A stretch of DNA of 64,000 bases from Riemerella columbina DSM 16469 (GTDB lineage: Bacteria > Bacteroidota > Bacteroidia > Flavobacteriales > Weeksellaceae): contig NZ_KB894283.1 of assembly GCF_000374405.1 (NCBI RefSeq), forward strand, positions 1 through 64,000, given 5' to 3'. Within the stretch, counting starts at the first letter, position 1. Each line of letters starts with the position of its first letter. A program made the position numbers and the translations under genes. This document shows positions 53,540 through 62,566 of this stretch, piece after piece. Below the pieces are notes generated by a model. The model was not told where the DNA came from and did not search any database. It saw only the letters and a list, made by a program, of their open reading frames with translations.

Positions 53540-54544
53540 TTATCTAGGGTATTTTACTAGTAATGCTTGCAAAATAGCCCAAGTTTCAGCATCTAAAATA
53601 CCATTGTGTATTTCGGGTCTAAAATGGTATTGGAACGCTTCTATAACCTTTGAGGTTTGGTCGTCCCAAACTCCTGTGGTATTAATATCATAGCCGAAAT
53701 TTTTAAACGCATTCTGAACTTTAAATATGAATGGGGCTGCATTATAATTAAAATCTACCTCACCCGTTGCCGTAGCATAAAAATTTTGTTTCGTAGGCTC
53801 ATCGTACCACATCCCAATATGATACTCATTGTAGAGTCTTTTCCAAGGAAATAATGGACCTGGGTCTTGCTTTCTAATAGGCGCTACATCAGAATGTCCT
53901 AAAACATTAGTTGGCGGAATGTTATAGCGTTCTACAATGTCTTTCGCCAAAGCGGCTACTTTTCTAAATTGATGCTCTGGAAATGGGAAAAATTGTCTTT
54001 CGCCATTAGCATTTTTTATAAAACCTTTATTTACGATTTCTATCCCGATAGAATTATCATTCATCCCCGTTGTATTACGCCAATAACTGATGCCAGAATG
54101 GTAGGCTCTTTTATTTTCGTCTACCAATTGCCAAATCTCGTGGTCGTTGATGTCGCTCACTAAATAATGGGCGCTTACATTTTTTTGTGTTAAGGCTCTT
54201 ACGGAAACTTCGTTGTCTATGGCGGTATAATGAAGGATTAAATAGCGCTGTCTAAAGTTTTGGGCTACTGATGGAAAATGTTCATAGGAAATTTTATAGC
54301 CTTTAGGGTTTGCGGAAACAACGGAGCCATAACTTGTGGTATTGTCGTTTTTATTAATGTCACCAATGTTGTCTTTGAAAAAGATTAAATTCCCTTGGTG
54401 ATTAATTTTTGGAGTGCTAGGTTTAGGTTTTTGAGTAGAAGCTACTGTTTTTTTAGGTTGAGAATTTTGATGTGTCACATTTTTTTGTGAACCACATGAA
54501 ATATTTAATATTCCTAAACCTGTGATAAATAATATCTTACGCAT
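53540..54544 (-). CDS. N-acetylmuramoyl-L-alanine amidase, lipoprotein (Amidase_2)
   Basis: A 334-residue lipoprotein (lipobox NISC, Cys17, then a Ser/Pro/Lys-rich linker). The amidase_2 domain covers about residues 90-245: LILHYTA, SAHYLV, GIEIVNKG, LGHSDVAPIRKQDPGPLFPW, with His and Asp zinc ligands. A C-terminal peptidoglycan-binding domain (about 265-330) follows (VQNAFKNFGYDI). The plan is that of AmiD, which cleaves muropeptides in the periplasm or at the outer membrane. Convergent with rny. Confidence 0.92.
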   Translation of the reverse strand: MRKILFITGLGILNISCGSQKNVTHQNSQPKKTVASTQKPKPSTPKINHQGNLIFFKDNIGDINKNDNTTSYGSVVSANPKGYKISYEHFPSVAQNFRQRYLILHYTAIDNEVSVRALTQKNVSAHYLVSDINDHEIWQLVDENKRAYHSGISYWRNTTGMNDNSIGIEIVNKGFIKNANGERQFFPFPEHQFRKVAALAKDIVERYNIPPTNVLGHSDVAPIRKQDPGPLFPWKRLYNEYHIGMWYDEPTKQNFYATATGEVDFNYNAAPFIFKVQNAFKNFGYDINTTGVWDDQTSKVIEAFQYHFRPEIHNGILDAETWAILQALLVKYPR

Positions 54545-54603
54545 AAATGATTTGAATTTTTAAATTAAGGTGTCAAAGATAATGATATTTTTTTACATAT
54601 TTT

Positions 54604-54635
54604 TTTGGTACTTTTAAAAAAACATTCTATATTTG
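54604..54635 (+). promoter_or_regulatory. Promoter of Ser-Pro-Arg tRNA cluster
   Basis: TTTG at 54604-54607, 20 bases, then TATATTTG at 54628-54635; the first tRNA begins 45 bases later. Confidence 0.8.
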
Positions 54636-54679
54636 CACTCGCAATTACAGAACAGAAGATAGTTGAATCATACATAATC

Positions 54680-54764
54680 GGAGGGTTGCCGGAGTGGTTA
54701 ACGGAGCAGTTTGCTAAACTGTCGACTCGCAAGGGTCGCATGGGTTCGAATCCCATACCCTCCG
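54680..54764 (+). tRNA. tRNA-Ser (GCU)
   Basis: Acceptor GGAGGGT pairs with ACCCTCC; loop TTGCTAA places GCT at 34-36. The long variable arm (GTCGACTCGCAAGGGTCGC) is typical of serine. 85 bases. Confidence 0.96.
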
Positions 54765-54780
54765 CAACTAGTACAATATT

Positions 54781-54855
54781 CGGGGCGTAGCGTAGTCCGG
54801 TCATCGCGCCTGGTTTGGGACCAGGAGGTCGCAGGTTCGAATCCTGCCGCCCCGA
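54781..54855 (+). tRNA. tRNA-Pro (UGG)
   Basis: Acceptor CGGGGCG pairs with CGCCCCG; the anticodon loop TTTGGGA carries TGG. 75 bases. Confidence 0.96.
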
Positions 54856-54875
54856 CTATTTTTTTACAACGCAAT

Positions 54876-54949
54876 GGGTGCGTAGCTCAGCTGGATAGAG
54901 CATCTGCCTTCTAAGCAGACGGTCCCAGGTTCGAATCCTGGCGCGCTCA
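54876..54949 (+). tRNA. tRNA-Arg (UCU)
   Basis: Acceptor GGGTGCG pairs with CGCGCTC (one G-U); anticodon loop CTTCTAA carries TCT, reading AGA. 74 bases. Last gene of the cluster. Confidence 0.95.
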
Positions 54950-54952
54950 CTT

Positions 54953-54985
54953 AAGCCATCTCATTTTTTGAGGTGGCTTTTTTTA
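54953..54985 (+). terminator. Terminator of Ser-Pro-Arg tRNA cluster
   Basis: AAGCCATCTCA (54953-54963) pairs with TGAGGTGGCTT (54969-54979) around five T, followed by T-run. One G-U pair. Confidence 0.85.
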
Positions 54986-55210
54986 TTATTGAGTTTTGAG
55001 TTTGCTTATTGCTTTTAGAGTATAACCGACTACTTTTTTAATTTCATATCGTACTTTCGTATTCATATCCATATAATATAATACTTATTTTTTAATCGTG
55101 CTTTTGTTTTACACTTATCGCCCGCTGCTTTCGGCTTAAAATAATCGTTTTTAAAGTCTAAAATTTTTTGTATTTTGGCAAAGTAAAATTTTAAATATAA
55201 AAGAATAAAA

Positions 55211-56389
55211 ATGAAAGAAGTATTTATAGTATCAGCAGTAAGAACACCAATGGGTAGTTTTTTAGGTAGTTTGGCTAATGTGCCAGCAACTCAACTGGGA
55301 GCTACGGCGATTAAAGGCGCGTTAGAAAAAATTAATCTAGATTCTAAAGCGGTAGATGAGGTCTATATGGGCAATGTGCTACAAGCTGGAGAGGGGCAAG
55401 CCCCTGCAAGACAAGCGGCTTTAGGAGCGGGACTTTCTAAAGAAGTGCCTTGTACAACTATTAATAAGGTATGTGCATCAGGTATGAAAGCGGTAATGAT
55501 GGCGGCACAAGCCATTAAAAGTGGTGATGCCGATGTAGTAGTTGCAGGAGGAATGGAAAATATGAGCTCGGTACCACACTATTATCATGCTAGAAAATCG
55601 GTGAAATTGGGTGATGTAAAAATGCAAGATGGAATGGTGCTGGACGGCTTAACCGATGTTTATAATAAAGTGCATATGGGTGTTTGTGCAGAAAAGTGTG
55701 CCGCGGAATACCAATTTTCTAGAGAAGCACAAGACGAATTTGCAATACAATCTTATAAAAGAGCAGCTAAGGCTTGGAAAGAAGGAAAGTTTAAAGAGGA
55801 AATAGTTCCCGTAGAAATTCCTCAGCGTAAAGGTGAGCCTATTGTCTTTTCTGAAGACGAAGAATATAAAAATGTTAATTTCGATAGAATAGGAAGTTTA
55901 CCAACGGTATTCCAAAGAGATAATGGTACGGTAACGGCAGCCAATGCTTCTACACTTAATGACGGTGCATCGGCTTTGGTATTGATGTCTAAAGAAAAAA
56001 TGGAAGAGCTAGGATTGAAGCCTTTAGCCAAAGTTTTAGGTTACGCAGATGCCGCTCAAGAGCCAGAATGGTTTACAACAGCACCTGCGAAAGCACTTCC
56101 TAAGGCATTAGCCAAAGCAGGGGTTTCACAATCGGATGTAGATTTCTTCGAGTTTAATGAAGCGTTTTCTGTGGTAGGTTTAGCCAATAATAAAATTTTA
56201 GGCTTAGATGATGCTAAGGTTAATGTTAATGGTGGTGCAGTGGCTTTAGGGCATCCGCTTGGAAATTCAGGGGCTAGAATTATCGTGACATTAATTAATG
56301 TTTTAAAACAAAATAATGGTAAAATAGGTGCCGCAGCGATTTGTAATGGTGGCGGTGGCGCTTCGGCTATTGTGATTGAAAAGTGCTAA
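55211..56389 (+). CDS. Acetyl-CoA C-acetyltransferase (thiolase)
   Basis: A 392-residue thiolase. Cys88 in NKVCASGMKA is the acyl-binding nucleophile, His348 in GHPLGNSGA and Cys378 in CNGGGGASA complete the active site. The NEAFSVV segment is present. The enzyme condenses or cleaves acetoacetyl-CoA; biosynthetic (acetyl-CoA to acetoacetyl-CoA) or degradative use cannot be told apart here. A near-consensus TATTTTGG lies at 55171-55178. It is transcribed alone. Confidence 0.93.
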   Translation: MKEVFIVSAVRTPMGSFLGSLANVPATQLGATAIKGALEKINLDSKAVDEVYMGNVLQAGEGQAPARQAALGAGLSKEVPCTTINKVCASGMKAVMMAAQAIKSGDADVVVAGGMENMSSVPHYYHARKSVKLGDVKMQDGMVLDGLTDVYNKVHMGVCAEKCAAEYQFSREAQDEFAIQSYKRAAKAWKEGKFKEEIVPVEIPQRKGEPIVFSEDEEYKNVNFDRIGSLPTVFQRDNGTVTAANASTLNDGASALVLMSKEKMEELGLKPLAKVLGYADAAQEPEWFTTAPAKALPKALAKAGVSQSDVDFFEFNEAFSVVGLANNKILGLDDAKVNVNGGAVALGHPLGNSGARIIVTLINVLKQNNGKIGAAAICNGGGGASAIVIEKC

Positions 56390-56415
56390 TTTATCCCCTA
56401 TAAATCAGAACATTG

Positions 56416-56467
56416 ATAAACCATTAAGATAATTTATAAATCATTGTATAAATTCTTAATGGTTTAT
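56416..56467 (+). terminator. Long A+T-rich hairpin after the thiolase gene
   Basis: The arm at 56416-56438 (ATAAACCATTAAGA, TA bulge, ATTTATA) pairs with 56447-56467 around AATCATTG. The next bases start the promoter of the transporter gene. Confidence 0.7.
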
Positions 56468-56468
56468 T

Positions 56469-56476
56469 TATATTTG
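56469..56476 (+). promoter_or_regulatory. -7 element of transporter gene promoter
   Basis: TATATTTG directly after the thiolase hairpin, 21 bases before the ATG at 56498. Confidence 0.65.
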
Positions 56477-56497
56477 TCCCATAAAATCTAAAAGACC

Positions 56498-57976
56498 ATG
56501 TCTGATATTTCTAAAACAAAACCACAGTCTCAACTCAAAAATAATCCTAAGATTATGCGAGCTTGGGCGGTTTACGATTGGGCTAATTCCGTCTATTCTT
56601 TAGTTATTACCTCTACGATTTTCCCAATTTATTACAGCATTATTACTACGGCTTACGAAAAGAATGAATATGTAGCCAAAACGGGCGATTGGATAAAAGT
56701 TCCAGTCCGTAATACCATTAAAATTTTTGGCAATCAATACCACCCTGATGCCGTATACGGCTATTCGCTGACGATATCATTTTTAATTGTAGTGATTTTG
56801 TCTCCCATTTTATCTTCCCTAGCCGATACCATTGGAAATAAAAAATCATTTTTGCAGTTTTTCTGTTATCTTGGTGCCACTTCTTGTATGGGGCTAGCAC
56901 TATTTGTAAATATGAATACGGTATTTTTAGGACTTTTATTTAGTATTACTGCGAGTGTTGGGTTTTGGGGAAGTTTGGTATTTTACAATTCTTTTTTACC
57001 AGACATTGCTACGCCTGACAAGCAAGATGCACTTTCCGCAAAAGGCTATGTCTTTGGATATATCGGTTCTGTGATTTTGGTGGTGATATGTTTGGTGTTA
57101 ATCCAAGTTGTGGCACAAACTCCAAAGCAGGCATTACTGATGACGCGTTTAAGTTTCCTATTAACGGGAGCTTGGTGGTTTGGATTTTCGTATTATACCT
57201 TTAAACACTTGCCCACTTTTGGATTTATAAAAGACCAATTGCCGAAGGATTTGGTATTACTTAACCTTAAAAATGTCTTTAAAAACCATAAGCAGAGTGG
57301 GGGATTTCTTAATGTATTAAAGGAAAATATCATCTTTTATAAGGAAATTGTACGAGAGAGCTTTAGAGAATTGTATAAAGTTGGGGCTAAATTATTTGAA
57401 ACACCGAATTTAAAATACTTTCTGGCGAGTTTTTTCTTTTATAGTGTGGGGATGCAGACTATTTTTCTCATGGCGACTTTATTTGGGAAAAGCGAGATTA
57501 ATCTAGCTCAAGATAAATTGATTCTTACTTTATTAGTTATTCAGATAGAAGCGGTAGTAGGGGCGGTATTTTTCTCTAGACTTTCCAGAAAAATCGGTAA
57601 TAAAAATGTGATTTCTATCGCGGTAATTTTATGGATTTTGGCGTGTGTTTCTGCCTATTTTCTGAATAAAGAAAATCCTAATGTGGAGTATCAGTTTTAT
57701 GCTATTGCAGGGGTCATAGGTTTGGTTATGGGTGGTTTACAAGCCATGTCTCGTTCTACATATTCTAAACTACTACCTGAAGATGGTATGGAAAATACGA
57801 CTTATTTCAGTTTTTACGATGTGTTGGAGAAAATTGCTATCATACTAGGGACTTTTATTTTTGCAACCTTAATAGAACATTTTAACAACATGCGCTATGC
57901 AGCATTGTCCATGGTAGTATTTTTTGCTTTAGGTTTGGTATTTATCAGATTTTTAAAAGAGAAACGAACAAATTAA
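56498..57976 (+). CDS. MFS transporter, UMF1 (Atg22-like) family
   Basis: A 492-residue membrane protein with about 12 membrane segments. MRAWAVYDWANSVYSLVITSTIFPIYY is the family start of UMF1 transporters, related to yeast vacuolar Atg22; GGLQAMSRSTYSKLLPEDG is another family word. The substrate is unknown; amino-acid export has been assigned to yeast Atg22. A lipoprotein gene follows 19 bases later. Confidence 0.88.
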   Translation: MSDISKTKPQSQLKNNPKIMRAWAVYDWANSVYSLVITSTIFPIYYSIITTAYEKNEYVAKTGDWIKVPVRNTIKIFGNQYHPDAVYGYSLTISFLIVVILSPILSSLADTIGNKKSFLQFFCYLGATSCMGLALFVNMNTVFLGLLFSITASVGFWGSLVFYNSFLPDIATPDKQDALSAKGYVFGYIGSVILVVICLVLIQVVAQTPKQALLMTRLSFLLTGAWWFGFSYYTFKHLPTFGFIKDQLPKDLVLLNLKNVFKNHKQSGGFLNVLKENIIFYKEIVRESFRELYKVGAKLFETPNLKYFLASFFFYSVGMQTIFLMATLFGKSEINLAQDKLILTLLVIQIEAVVGAVFFSRLSRKIGNKNVISIAVILWILACVSAYFLNKENPNVEYQFYAIAGVIGLVMGGLQAMSRSTYSKLLPEDGMENTTYFSFYDVLEKIAIILGTFIFATLIEHFNNMRYAALSMVVFFALGLVFIRFLKEKRTN

Positions 57977-57995
57977 TATTTTTAAATAAATTATT

Positions 57996-58556
57996 ATGAA
58001 GAAAATTATTTATCCATTATGCTTAGCATTAACTTTAGGCTTTATGACTAATAGTTGTACTGTAATGAAAGTATCTGAGAAAAATGATAACGGTTATTTT
58101 GATTCCACTAAAAAGGCGGAAACCGTTGCGAGTATACCTTTTGATTTGGATGCAAACAAATCGTTATTGGTTGTTCCCAGTGGTGGTTTCATGAAAGGAA
58201 TGGCTGAAAATATCGGTTACTTTGATAAAGTAATAACCTTTGAAGAGTTAGAAAAAGATATTATTCGAGATAATAAGCAGGACGAAGTTGGCAATACTTC
58301 GGGTAAAATAGGTATCAATAATATTTATAGAAAATATAAAAAATTCCTATATTTAAGGTTTGATGAAAGTGAACAAAAGAAAAATAGAATACAGCTAAAA
58401 TTAATCAATCCAGAAAATTTTGATGAATTATTTGTAGGAGAAACACTTTTTGATGTTGTTTGGTCTGGTGTCAATGATCAAAATACTTTTAATCCTTTAT
58501 TTAATTCCTTTATAGATTATATTGAGAAAAATTCAAAAACTTATAAGAAAAAATAA
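57996..58556 (+). CDS. Hypothetical lipoprotein
   Basis: A 186-residue lipoprotein: the signal ends MTNSC (Cys21), then TVMKVSEKNDNGYFDS. The body contains FDLDANKSLLVVPSGGFMKGM and LFVGETLFDVVW; it is not recognised as a family. It lies 19 bases after the transporter gene and ends before the terminator at 58573-58603. Confidence 0.7.
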   Translation: MKKIIYPLCLALTLGFMTNSCTVMKVSEKNDNGYFDSTKKAETVASIPFDLDANKSLLVVPSGGFMKGMAENIGYFDKVITFEELEKDIIRDNKQDEVGNTSGKIGINNIYRKYKKFLYLRFDESEQKKNRIQLKLINPENFDELFVGETLFDVVWSGVNDQNTFNPLFNSFIDYIEKNSKTYKKK

Positions 58557-58572
58557 TCACCATTCAATATAT

Positions 58573-58603
58573 AAATCCTCGCACAATAGCGAGGATTTTT
58601 TTT
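58573..58603. terminator. Terminator between lipoprotein gene and rlmH
   Basis: AAATCCTCGC (58573-58582) pairs with GCGAGGATTT (58589-58598) around ACAATA with T-run. It overlaps the rlmH stop codon. Confidence 0.88.
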
Positions 58604-59075
58604 AGTCATTATGATAAGGTTTACCTTGCAAAATTTGGTCGGCACGGTAGAGTTGTTCTACAAAAAAAAGCCTTACCATTTGGTGGGTAAAGGTCATTTT
58701 AGATAATGAAATTTTCCCATTGGCTCTTTGGTAAATTTCTTCGGAAAACCCATAAGCACCACCGATTAGAAAGTTGATTCTTTTAACCGAATTGAGCATC
58801 CATTGGTCGAGTTTTGCTGCAAAGGCTCTGCTGGTATAAACCGTGCCTTTTTCATCAAGAAGAATTACCATATCGGCAGATTCTATATGATTGAAAAATA
58901 ATTTAGCTTCCTCTTTTTTTTGTAATTCTGGGGCGGTGTGTTTAGAGGTTTTAACATCTGGAAGTTCCAAAAGTTCAAAATTGAAATGCTTAGGCAATCG
59001 TTTTTGATAATAAGAGATTAAGTTTTTGATTTCTTTTTGGTCTGTTTTTCCGATACATATTAACCTTAGCTGCAT
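58602..59075 (-). CDS. rlmH: 23S rRNA pseudouridine-1915 N3-methyltransferase RlmH
   Basis: Start at 59075 gives 157 residues beginning MQLRLICIGKT, matching the family; the upstream part of the frame has none of the fold. SPOUT-class methyltransferase: LLDEKGTVYTS, LIGGAYGFSEEI and HQMVRLFFVEQLYRADQI with the ending KPYH. It methylates pseudouridine 1915 in helix 69 of 23S rRNA. The promoter overlaps the divergent one of the BrkB gene (59108-59128). Confidence 0.95.
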   Translation of the reverse strand: MQLRLICIGKTDQKEIKNLISYYQKRLPKHFNFELLELPDVKTSKHTAPELQKKEEAKLFFNHIESADMVILLDEKGTVYTSRAFAAKLDQWMLNSVKRINFLIGGAYGFSEEIYQRANGKISLSKMTFTHQMVRLFFVEQLYRADQILQGKPYHND

Positions 59076-59107
59076 AGAATGAAAAGTTTTAGATATATTT
59101 TTTTTAA

Positions 59108-59128
59108 TATATTTGTGCTGCAAATATA
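59108..59128. promoter_or_regulatory. Overlapping face-to-face promoters of rlmH and BrkB gene
   Basis: TATATTTG at 59108-59115 points right and TATATTTG on the other strand at 59128-59121 points left, with TGCTG between. Each -7 element lies at the likely transcription start of the other. The whole 21 bases form an inverted repeat. Confidence 0.65.
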
Positions 59129-59134
59129 GAGGAT

Positions 59135-60076
59135 ATGCCTAAAAAATTACCCAAGTTTATTGTAAAAATTCATGATTATTTAGATGGAGTTCATATTCCA
59201 TTTTTAGGGATATCGCTATGGAAAATGTTTGAAATTTACGGACAAGGTATATTTAAGAATCAAGTGATAAAGCAAGCCGCTAGTATTTCTTGGAGTTTCT
59301 TTTTAAGTTTATTTCCATTTATTCTGTTTTTACTATCAATATTGCCCTATATGCCGCATTACGATAAGCTTCAATTCTATATTTTCGAGGTGCTGATGCC
59401 AAATATTTTACCCGCTCATATGCTGCATGATGTGACCACCTATATACAAGAGAGTATAATTCCTAATATGAAGAGCATCAGTAAACTCACGATATTGCTT
59501 GCTTTGGTTTTTGCAACGAATGGTACTTATTCTATCATTAATGGATTTAACGAAAATACCGATTCTAAAAGGGGGTTTATTAGAGAATATACTATTTCTT
59601 TTTTTGTAACCATAGCATTTATAGCTCTAATCTTATTTTCTATCTTTGGGGTGTATTACTCGGAAGTGGTACTGAAATTATTTACCCCACAATACGACAT
59701 CAACTGGTTGGTTAAAAACCTTTCTAGTATTATAGGGTTTATATCTTTTCCGTTGTTTTATTTTATTCTACTCACTTTGTTTTATTGGGTTGGCTGTGTT
59801 AAAATTAAGTCATGGAAATCTACAATTCCAGGGGCTATATTTACCACGATTTTATTTCTCATCACAACCTATGGATTTGTCTTCTATGCGACTAATTTTG
59901 CGAAATATAATGTGTTGTATGGCTCTATTGGCACTATTATTTTAGTAATGATTTGGGTCAATCTAAATATTGTACTGATACTATTTGGCAATGAGCTTAA
60001 TTTATCCATCGATAAAGTACGACGACAAAAAATTATAGGTTTAAATGCTAATAACGAACCCAATGAACCCTGTTAA
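59135..60076 (+). CDS. YihY/BrkB-family membrane protein
   Basis: A 313-residue protein with six membrane segments and the family words AASISWSFFLSLFPFILFLLS, IFGVYYSEVV and GSIGTIILVMIWVNLNIVLILFGNEL. The family was once called ribonuclease BN, but RNase activity belongs to another protein; a transport or exclusion function is likely. The following acetyltransferase gene overlaps its end by 14 bases. Promoter shared with rlmH as described. Confidence 0.88.
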   Translation: MPKKLPKFIVKIHDYLDGVHIPFLGISLWKMFEIYGQGIFKNQVIKQAASISWSFFLSLFPFILFLLSILPYMPHYDKLQFYIFEVLMPNILPAHMLHDVTTYIQESIIPNMKSISKLTILLALVFATNGTYSIINGFNENTDSKRGFIREYTISFFVTIAFIALILFSIFGVYYSEVVLKLFTPQYDINWLVKNLSSIIGFISFPLFYFILLTLFYWVGCVKIKSWKSTIPGAIFTTILFLITTYGFVFYATNFAKYNVLYGSIGTIILVMIWVNLNIVLILFGNELNLSIDKVRRQKIIGLNANNEPNEPC

Positions 60077-60572
60077 TTTTAACTTAGCGACCATAGAAGA
60101 TATTGATGAGATTTGGCAACTTTTGCAACTTGGGATAGAAAAAAGAAGACGCGAACGCAGTAATCAATGGCAAGACGGCTATCCCAATTTGGAAACGGTA
60201 AAGCGAGATGTTAATCATCAATGTGGTTTTGTTTTAAAAGATAATGAGGTGCTACTTGCCTATATGGCACTCATTAAAAATAATGAACCAGCCTATCAAA
60301 ATATTGAAGGACAGTGGCTAAGCGATGGTGACTTTGTAGTGCTACACCGATTAATTGTTAATCCTAATTATGCAGGGCAGGGCTTAGCAAAAAAGGCGAT
60401 GCTATGGGCAGAAGATTGGGCAAAACAACAGCAAATCGATAGTCTAAAAGTGGATACTAATTTTGATAATGAGGCAATGTTACATATTTTCAAAACATTA
60501 GGCTATACCTATTGTGGAAAGGTCTATTTTAGAGGGAGTCCCAGGCAGGCTTTTGAAAAACGACTATCTTAG
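60063..60572 (+). CDS. GNAT-family N-acetyltransferase
   Basis: The start at 60063 gives 169 residues (MNPVNFNLATIEDIDEIW), a normal GNAT start; an ATG 18 bases earlier adds six residues. The acetyl-CoA binding loop is NPNYAGQGLAKKAM and the end FKTLGYTYCGKVYF fits. The substrate is unknown. It overlaps the BrkB gene by 14 bases and the convergent isochorismate synthase-like gene by nine. Confidence 0.88.
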   Translation: MNPVNFNLATIEDIDEIWQLLQLGIEKRRRERSNQWQDGYPNLETVKRDVNHQCGFVLKDNEVLLAYMALIKNNEPAYQNIEGQWLSDGDFVVLHRLIVNPNYAGQGLAKKAMLWAEDWAKQQQIDSLKVDTNFDNEAMLHIFKTLGYTYCGKVYFRGSPRQAFEKRLS

Positions 60573-61538
60573 TACTAAATGATTTCCAATCGCTTGAGAT
60601 TTTAATTCTGTTTCTACCCATTCCTTTTCTGGGTCGCTCATTGCCGTAATGCCACCACCTACATAGGCTAGTATTCGGTTACGAAATACTTCGGCACATC
60701 TTAGATTGACAAAAAAATATTGCTTGTCATGATGCTGAATTTGAATATACCCCGAATAAAGCGAACGCTCATGAGGTTCAAACTGCTGTATGGCTTCTTT
60801 GCATAAGACTTTAGGAATTCCACATACCGCTGGCGTGGGATGCAAAGTTTTAATAAGAGAGGGTAGTTGGTCGGCAGAAAGCTGTGCTTTGAAATCGTTT
60901 CTAAGGTGCTTGATATTCCCACTCGTAGTCGAATAGGTTTCAGATACCAAAACTGAACTGGCAACTTGTTCTAAAGTCTGCTGGATATATTCGGTGACGG
61001 GTTTTTGTTCTTCTATTTCTTTGGTGCTCCATTCTTGTTCTAGGGGTAGTGTACCTGCTAAACTCATTGTTTCAAACACTTCGTTTTCAGCATTGTATTT
61101 ACCCAATATTTCTGGTGTAGCGCCTATCCAGCAAACAGTATCTTTTATAAAGAGATAGATAAAAGCACTGGGATAAACTTCACTTAATTTTAAAAAAGTC
61201 TCGATGAGATCAAGCGATGAGACTTCAACTTCAAAATATTTTTGCCTAGAAATAACCAGTTTTTTTATGTCTTTAGCGTTGATAAAATCCATCACTTCTC
61301 TAATCGTGTCGATGTAGTTTGCCTTATCGAATAAAACTTCAGAATTATGAGTTTCTAAACTTTCGGTTGGAATAGTTTGATTCTTAAGTTGCTCAATAGT
61401 AATTTCTTTAGGTATACCTTTAAACCCTGTTTTCTTTTCGCCATCAAAATTAAAAAAACTAATGGTTTCCTTGTCTTCAGAAGGTTCTAAAGTATAGATA
61501 GGTGTATGGTTGGGCAGTTTATAAACGATATAATCCAT
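60564..61538 (-). CDS. menF: Isochorismate synthase-like chorismate-binding enzyme
   Basis: A 324-residue enzyme of the chorismate-binding family. Characteristic pieces: WIGATPEILGKY, MSLAGTLPLEQ, LHPTPAVCGIPK, ERSLYSGYIQI and VGGGITAMSDPEKEWVE. The size suits isochorismate synthase of menaquinone synthesis in Bacteroidota better than anthranilate synthase, which is longer. The hotdog thioesterase upstream on the same strand (four-base gap) may be the DHNA-CoA hydrolase of the same route. Assignment to MenF is by family and context. Confidence 0.82.
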   Translation of the reverse strand: MDYIVYKLPNHTPIYTLEPSEDKETISFFNFDGEKKTGFKGIPKEITIEQLKNQTIPTESLETHNSEVLFDKANYIDTIREVMDFINAKDIKKLVISRQKYFEVEVSSLDLIETFLKLSEVYPSAFIYLFIKDTVCWIGATPEILGKYNAENEVFETMSLAGTLPLEQEWSTKEIEEQKPVTEYIQQTLEQVASSVLVSETYSTTSGNIKHLRNDFKAQLSADQLPSLIKTLHPTPAVCGIPKVLCKEAIQQFEPHERSLYSGYIQIQHHDKQYFFVNLRCAEVFRNRILAYVGGGITAMSDPEKEWVETELKSQAIGNHLVLR

Positions 61539-61541
61539 AGG

Positions 61542-61964
61542 TTATTTTGCAATCACTTGATTGGTCATAGTCGTAAAGTTAATGAGTGCACCATTTTCAT
61601 CTTTTATTTCAATTTCAGAGACATGCACCGTTTTACCTTTTCGGATGAATTTGGCAGTTCCTGTGACCACGCCATCGCGTTTAGATTTTAGGTGGTTAGA
61701 ATTAATATTAGTACCTACGGCGTAATATTTTTCTTGATTGATGCTAATATTCGATAGGCATGAGCCCAAAGTTTCCGCCAATACACAACTTGCTCCACCA
61801 TGTAAAATTCCAAATGGTTGGTGGACATCTGAGGTCACGGGCATGGTTGCAGTTAGGCTATCGTCTGAAACCGCAGTAAATTCAATATGCAATAGCTTTC
61901 CCATATGGTGTTCACCCCAGTTATTGAGGAACTGTAAAATATCTTGTTGTCTTTGCTCAGTCAT
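61542..61964 (-). CDS. PaaI-family hotdog thioesterase
   Basis: A 140-residue hotdog protein: HMGKLLHIEFTAVSDDSLTATMPV, then HGGASCVLAETLGSCLS with the catalytic region of the PaaI/MenI group (HGG..xxxAE). Such enzymes hydrolyse aryl- or acyl-CoA thioesters. It lies three bases before the isochorismate synthase-like gene on the minus strand, so a role as 1,4-dihydroxy-2-naphthoyl-CoA thioesterase in menaquinone synthesis is reasonable. Confidence 0.85.
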   Translation of the reverse strand: MTEQRQQDILQFLNNWGEHHMGKLLHIEFTAVSDDSLTATMPVTSDVHQPFGILHGGASCVLAETLGSCLSNISINQEKYYAVGTNINSNHLKSKRDGVVTGTAKFIRKGKTVHVSEIEIKDENGALINFTTMTNQVIAK

Positions 61965-61970
61965 AATTTA

Positions 61971-62543
61971 TTATTGAATATTTGGGTTCCAATTTTCGGG
62001 AATTTTAGGTTGGATATTTCGTTCTTTAAAATAATCACTGATGATTTTTAGAATCTCTTCATATTTTAAAGTTTCGATTTGCTTTACACTAATTTTTCGT
62101 CCTAAGTAAATGGTTTTAGTACCAAAATCACCCGCTGCCATTACAATAGGGACTTTGGCTTTTAGTGCCATATGGTAGAAACCTTTACGCCATTTGGGAA
62201 CCCAGCTTCTGGTGCCTTCTGGGGTAATGACTAAACTAAAATTTTCTTTTTCAAACTGTTGTGTTACGAAATTGACTAAGTCGTTTTTCTGACTTCTATC
62301 AATCCCAATACCGCCCATCGCTTTGATGGCACCGCCATACCAAGCTTTGGTATGTGCGTCTTTGATGATGACTTTTAATGGTTTATCCAAAGACCAATAG
62401 GCTAAATTGCCCAGCATATATTCTGAATTGTGTGTATGCGGTGCTACTACTAAAATGCAGCGGTCTAGGTTGTTTACATCTCCATCTAAAACGACTTTCC
62501 AACCAATAATTTTTAAGATTAATTTTGCGAAAAATTTTTTCAT
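61971..62543 (-). CDS. 1-acyl-sn-glycerol-3-phosphate acyltransferase-like protein
   Basis: A 190-residue PlsC-like protein. The third motif VITPEGTRS is standard. The catalytic HxxxxD motif appears as H36-T-H-N-S-E41, so aspartate is replaced by glutamate. The front membrane segment is short (FAKLILKIIGWKVVLD). It transfers an acyl chain to a glycerol or other hydroxyl lipid in family members. It lies six bases before the thioesterase gene and shares its transcript. Confidence 0.8.
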   Translation of the reverse strand: MKKFFAKLILKIIGWKVVLDGDVNNLDRCILVVAPHTHNSEYMLGNLAYWSLDKPLKVIIKDAHTKAWYGGAIKAMGGIGIDRSQKNDLVNFVTQQFEKENFSLVITPEGTRSWVPKWRKGFYHMALKAKVPIVMAAGDFGTKTIYLGRKISVKQIETLKYEEILKIISDYFKERNIQPKIPENWNPNIQ

Positions 62544-62566
62544 GTGTCTTTTGTATTAAATAAAAA

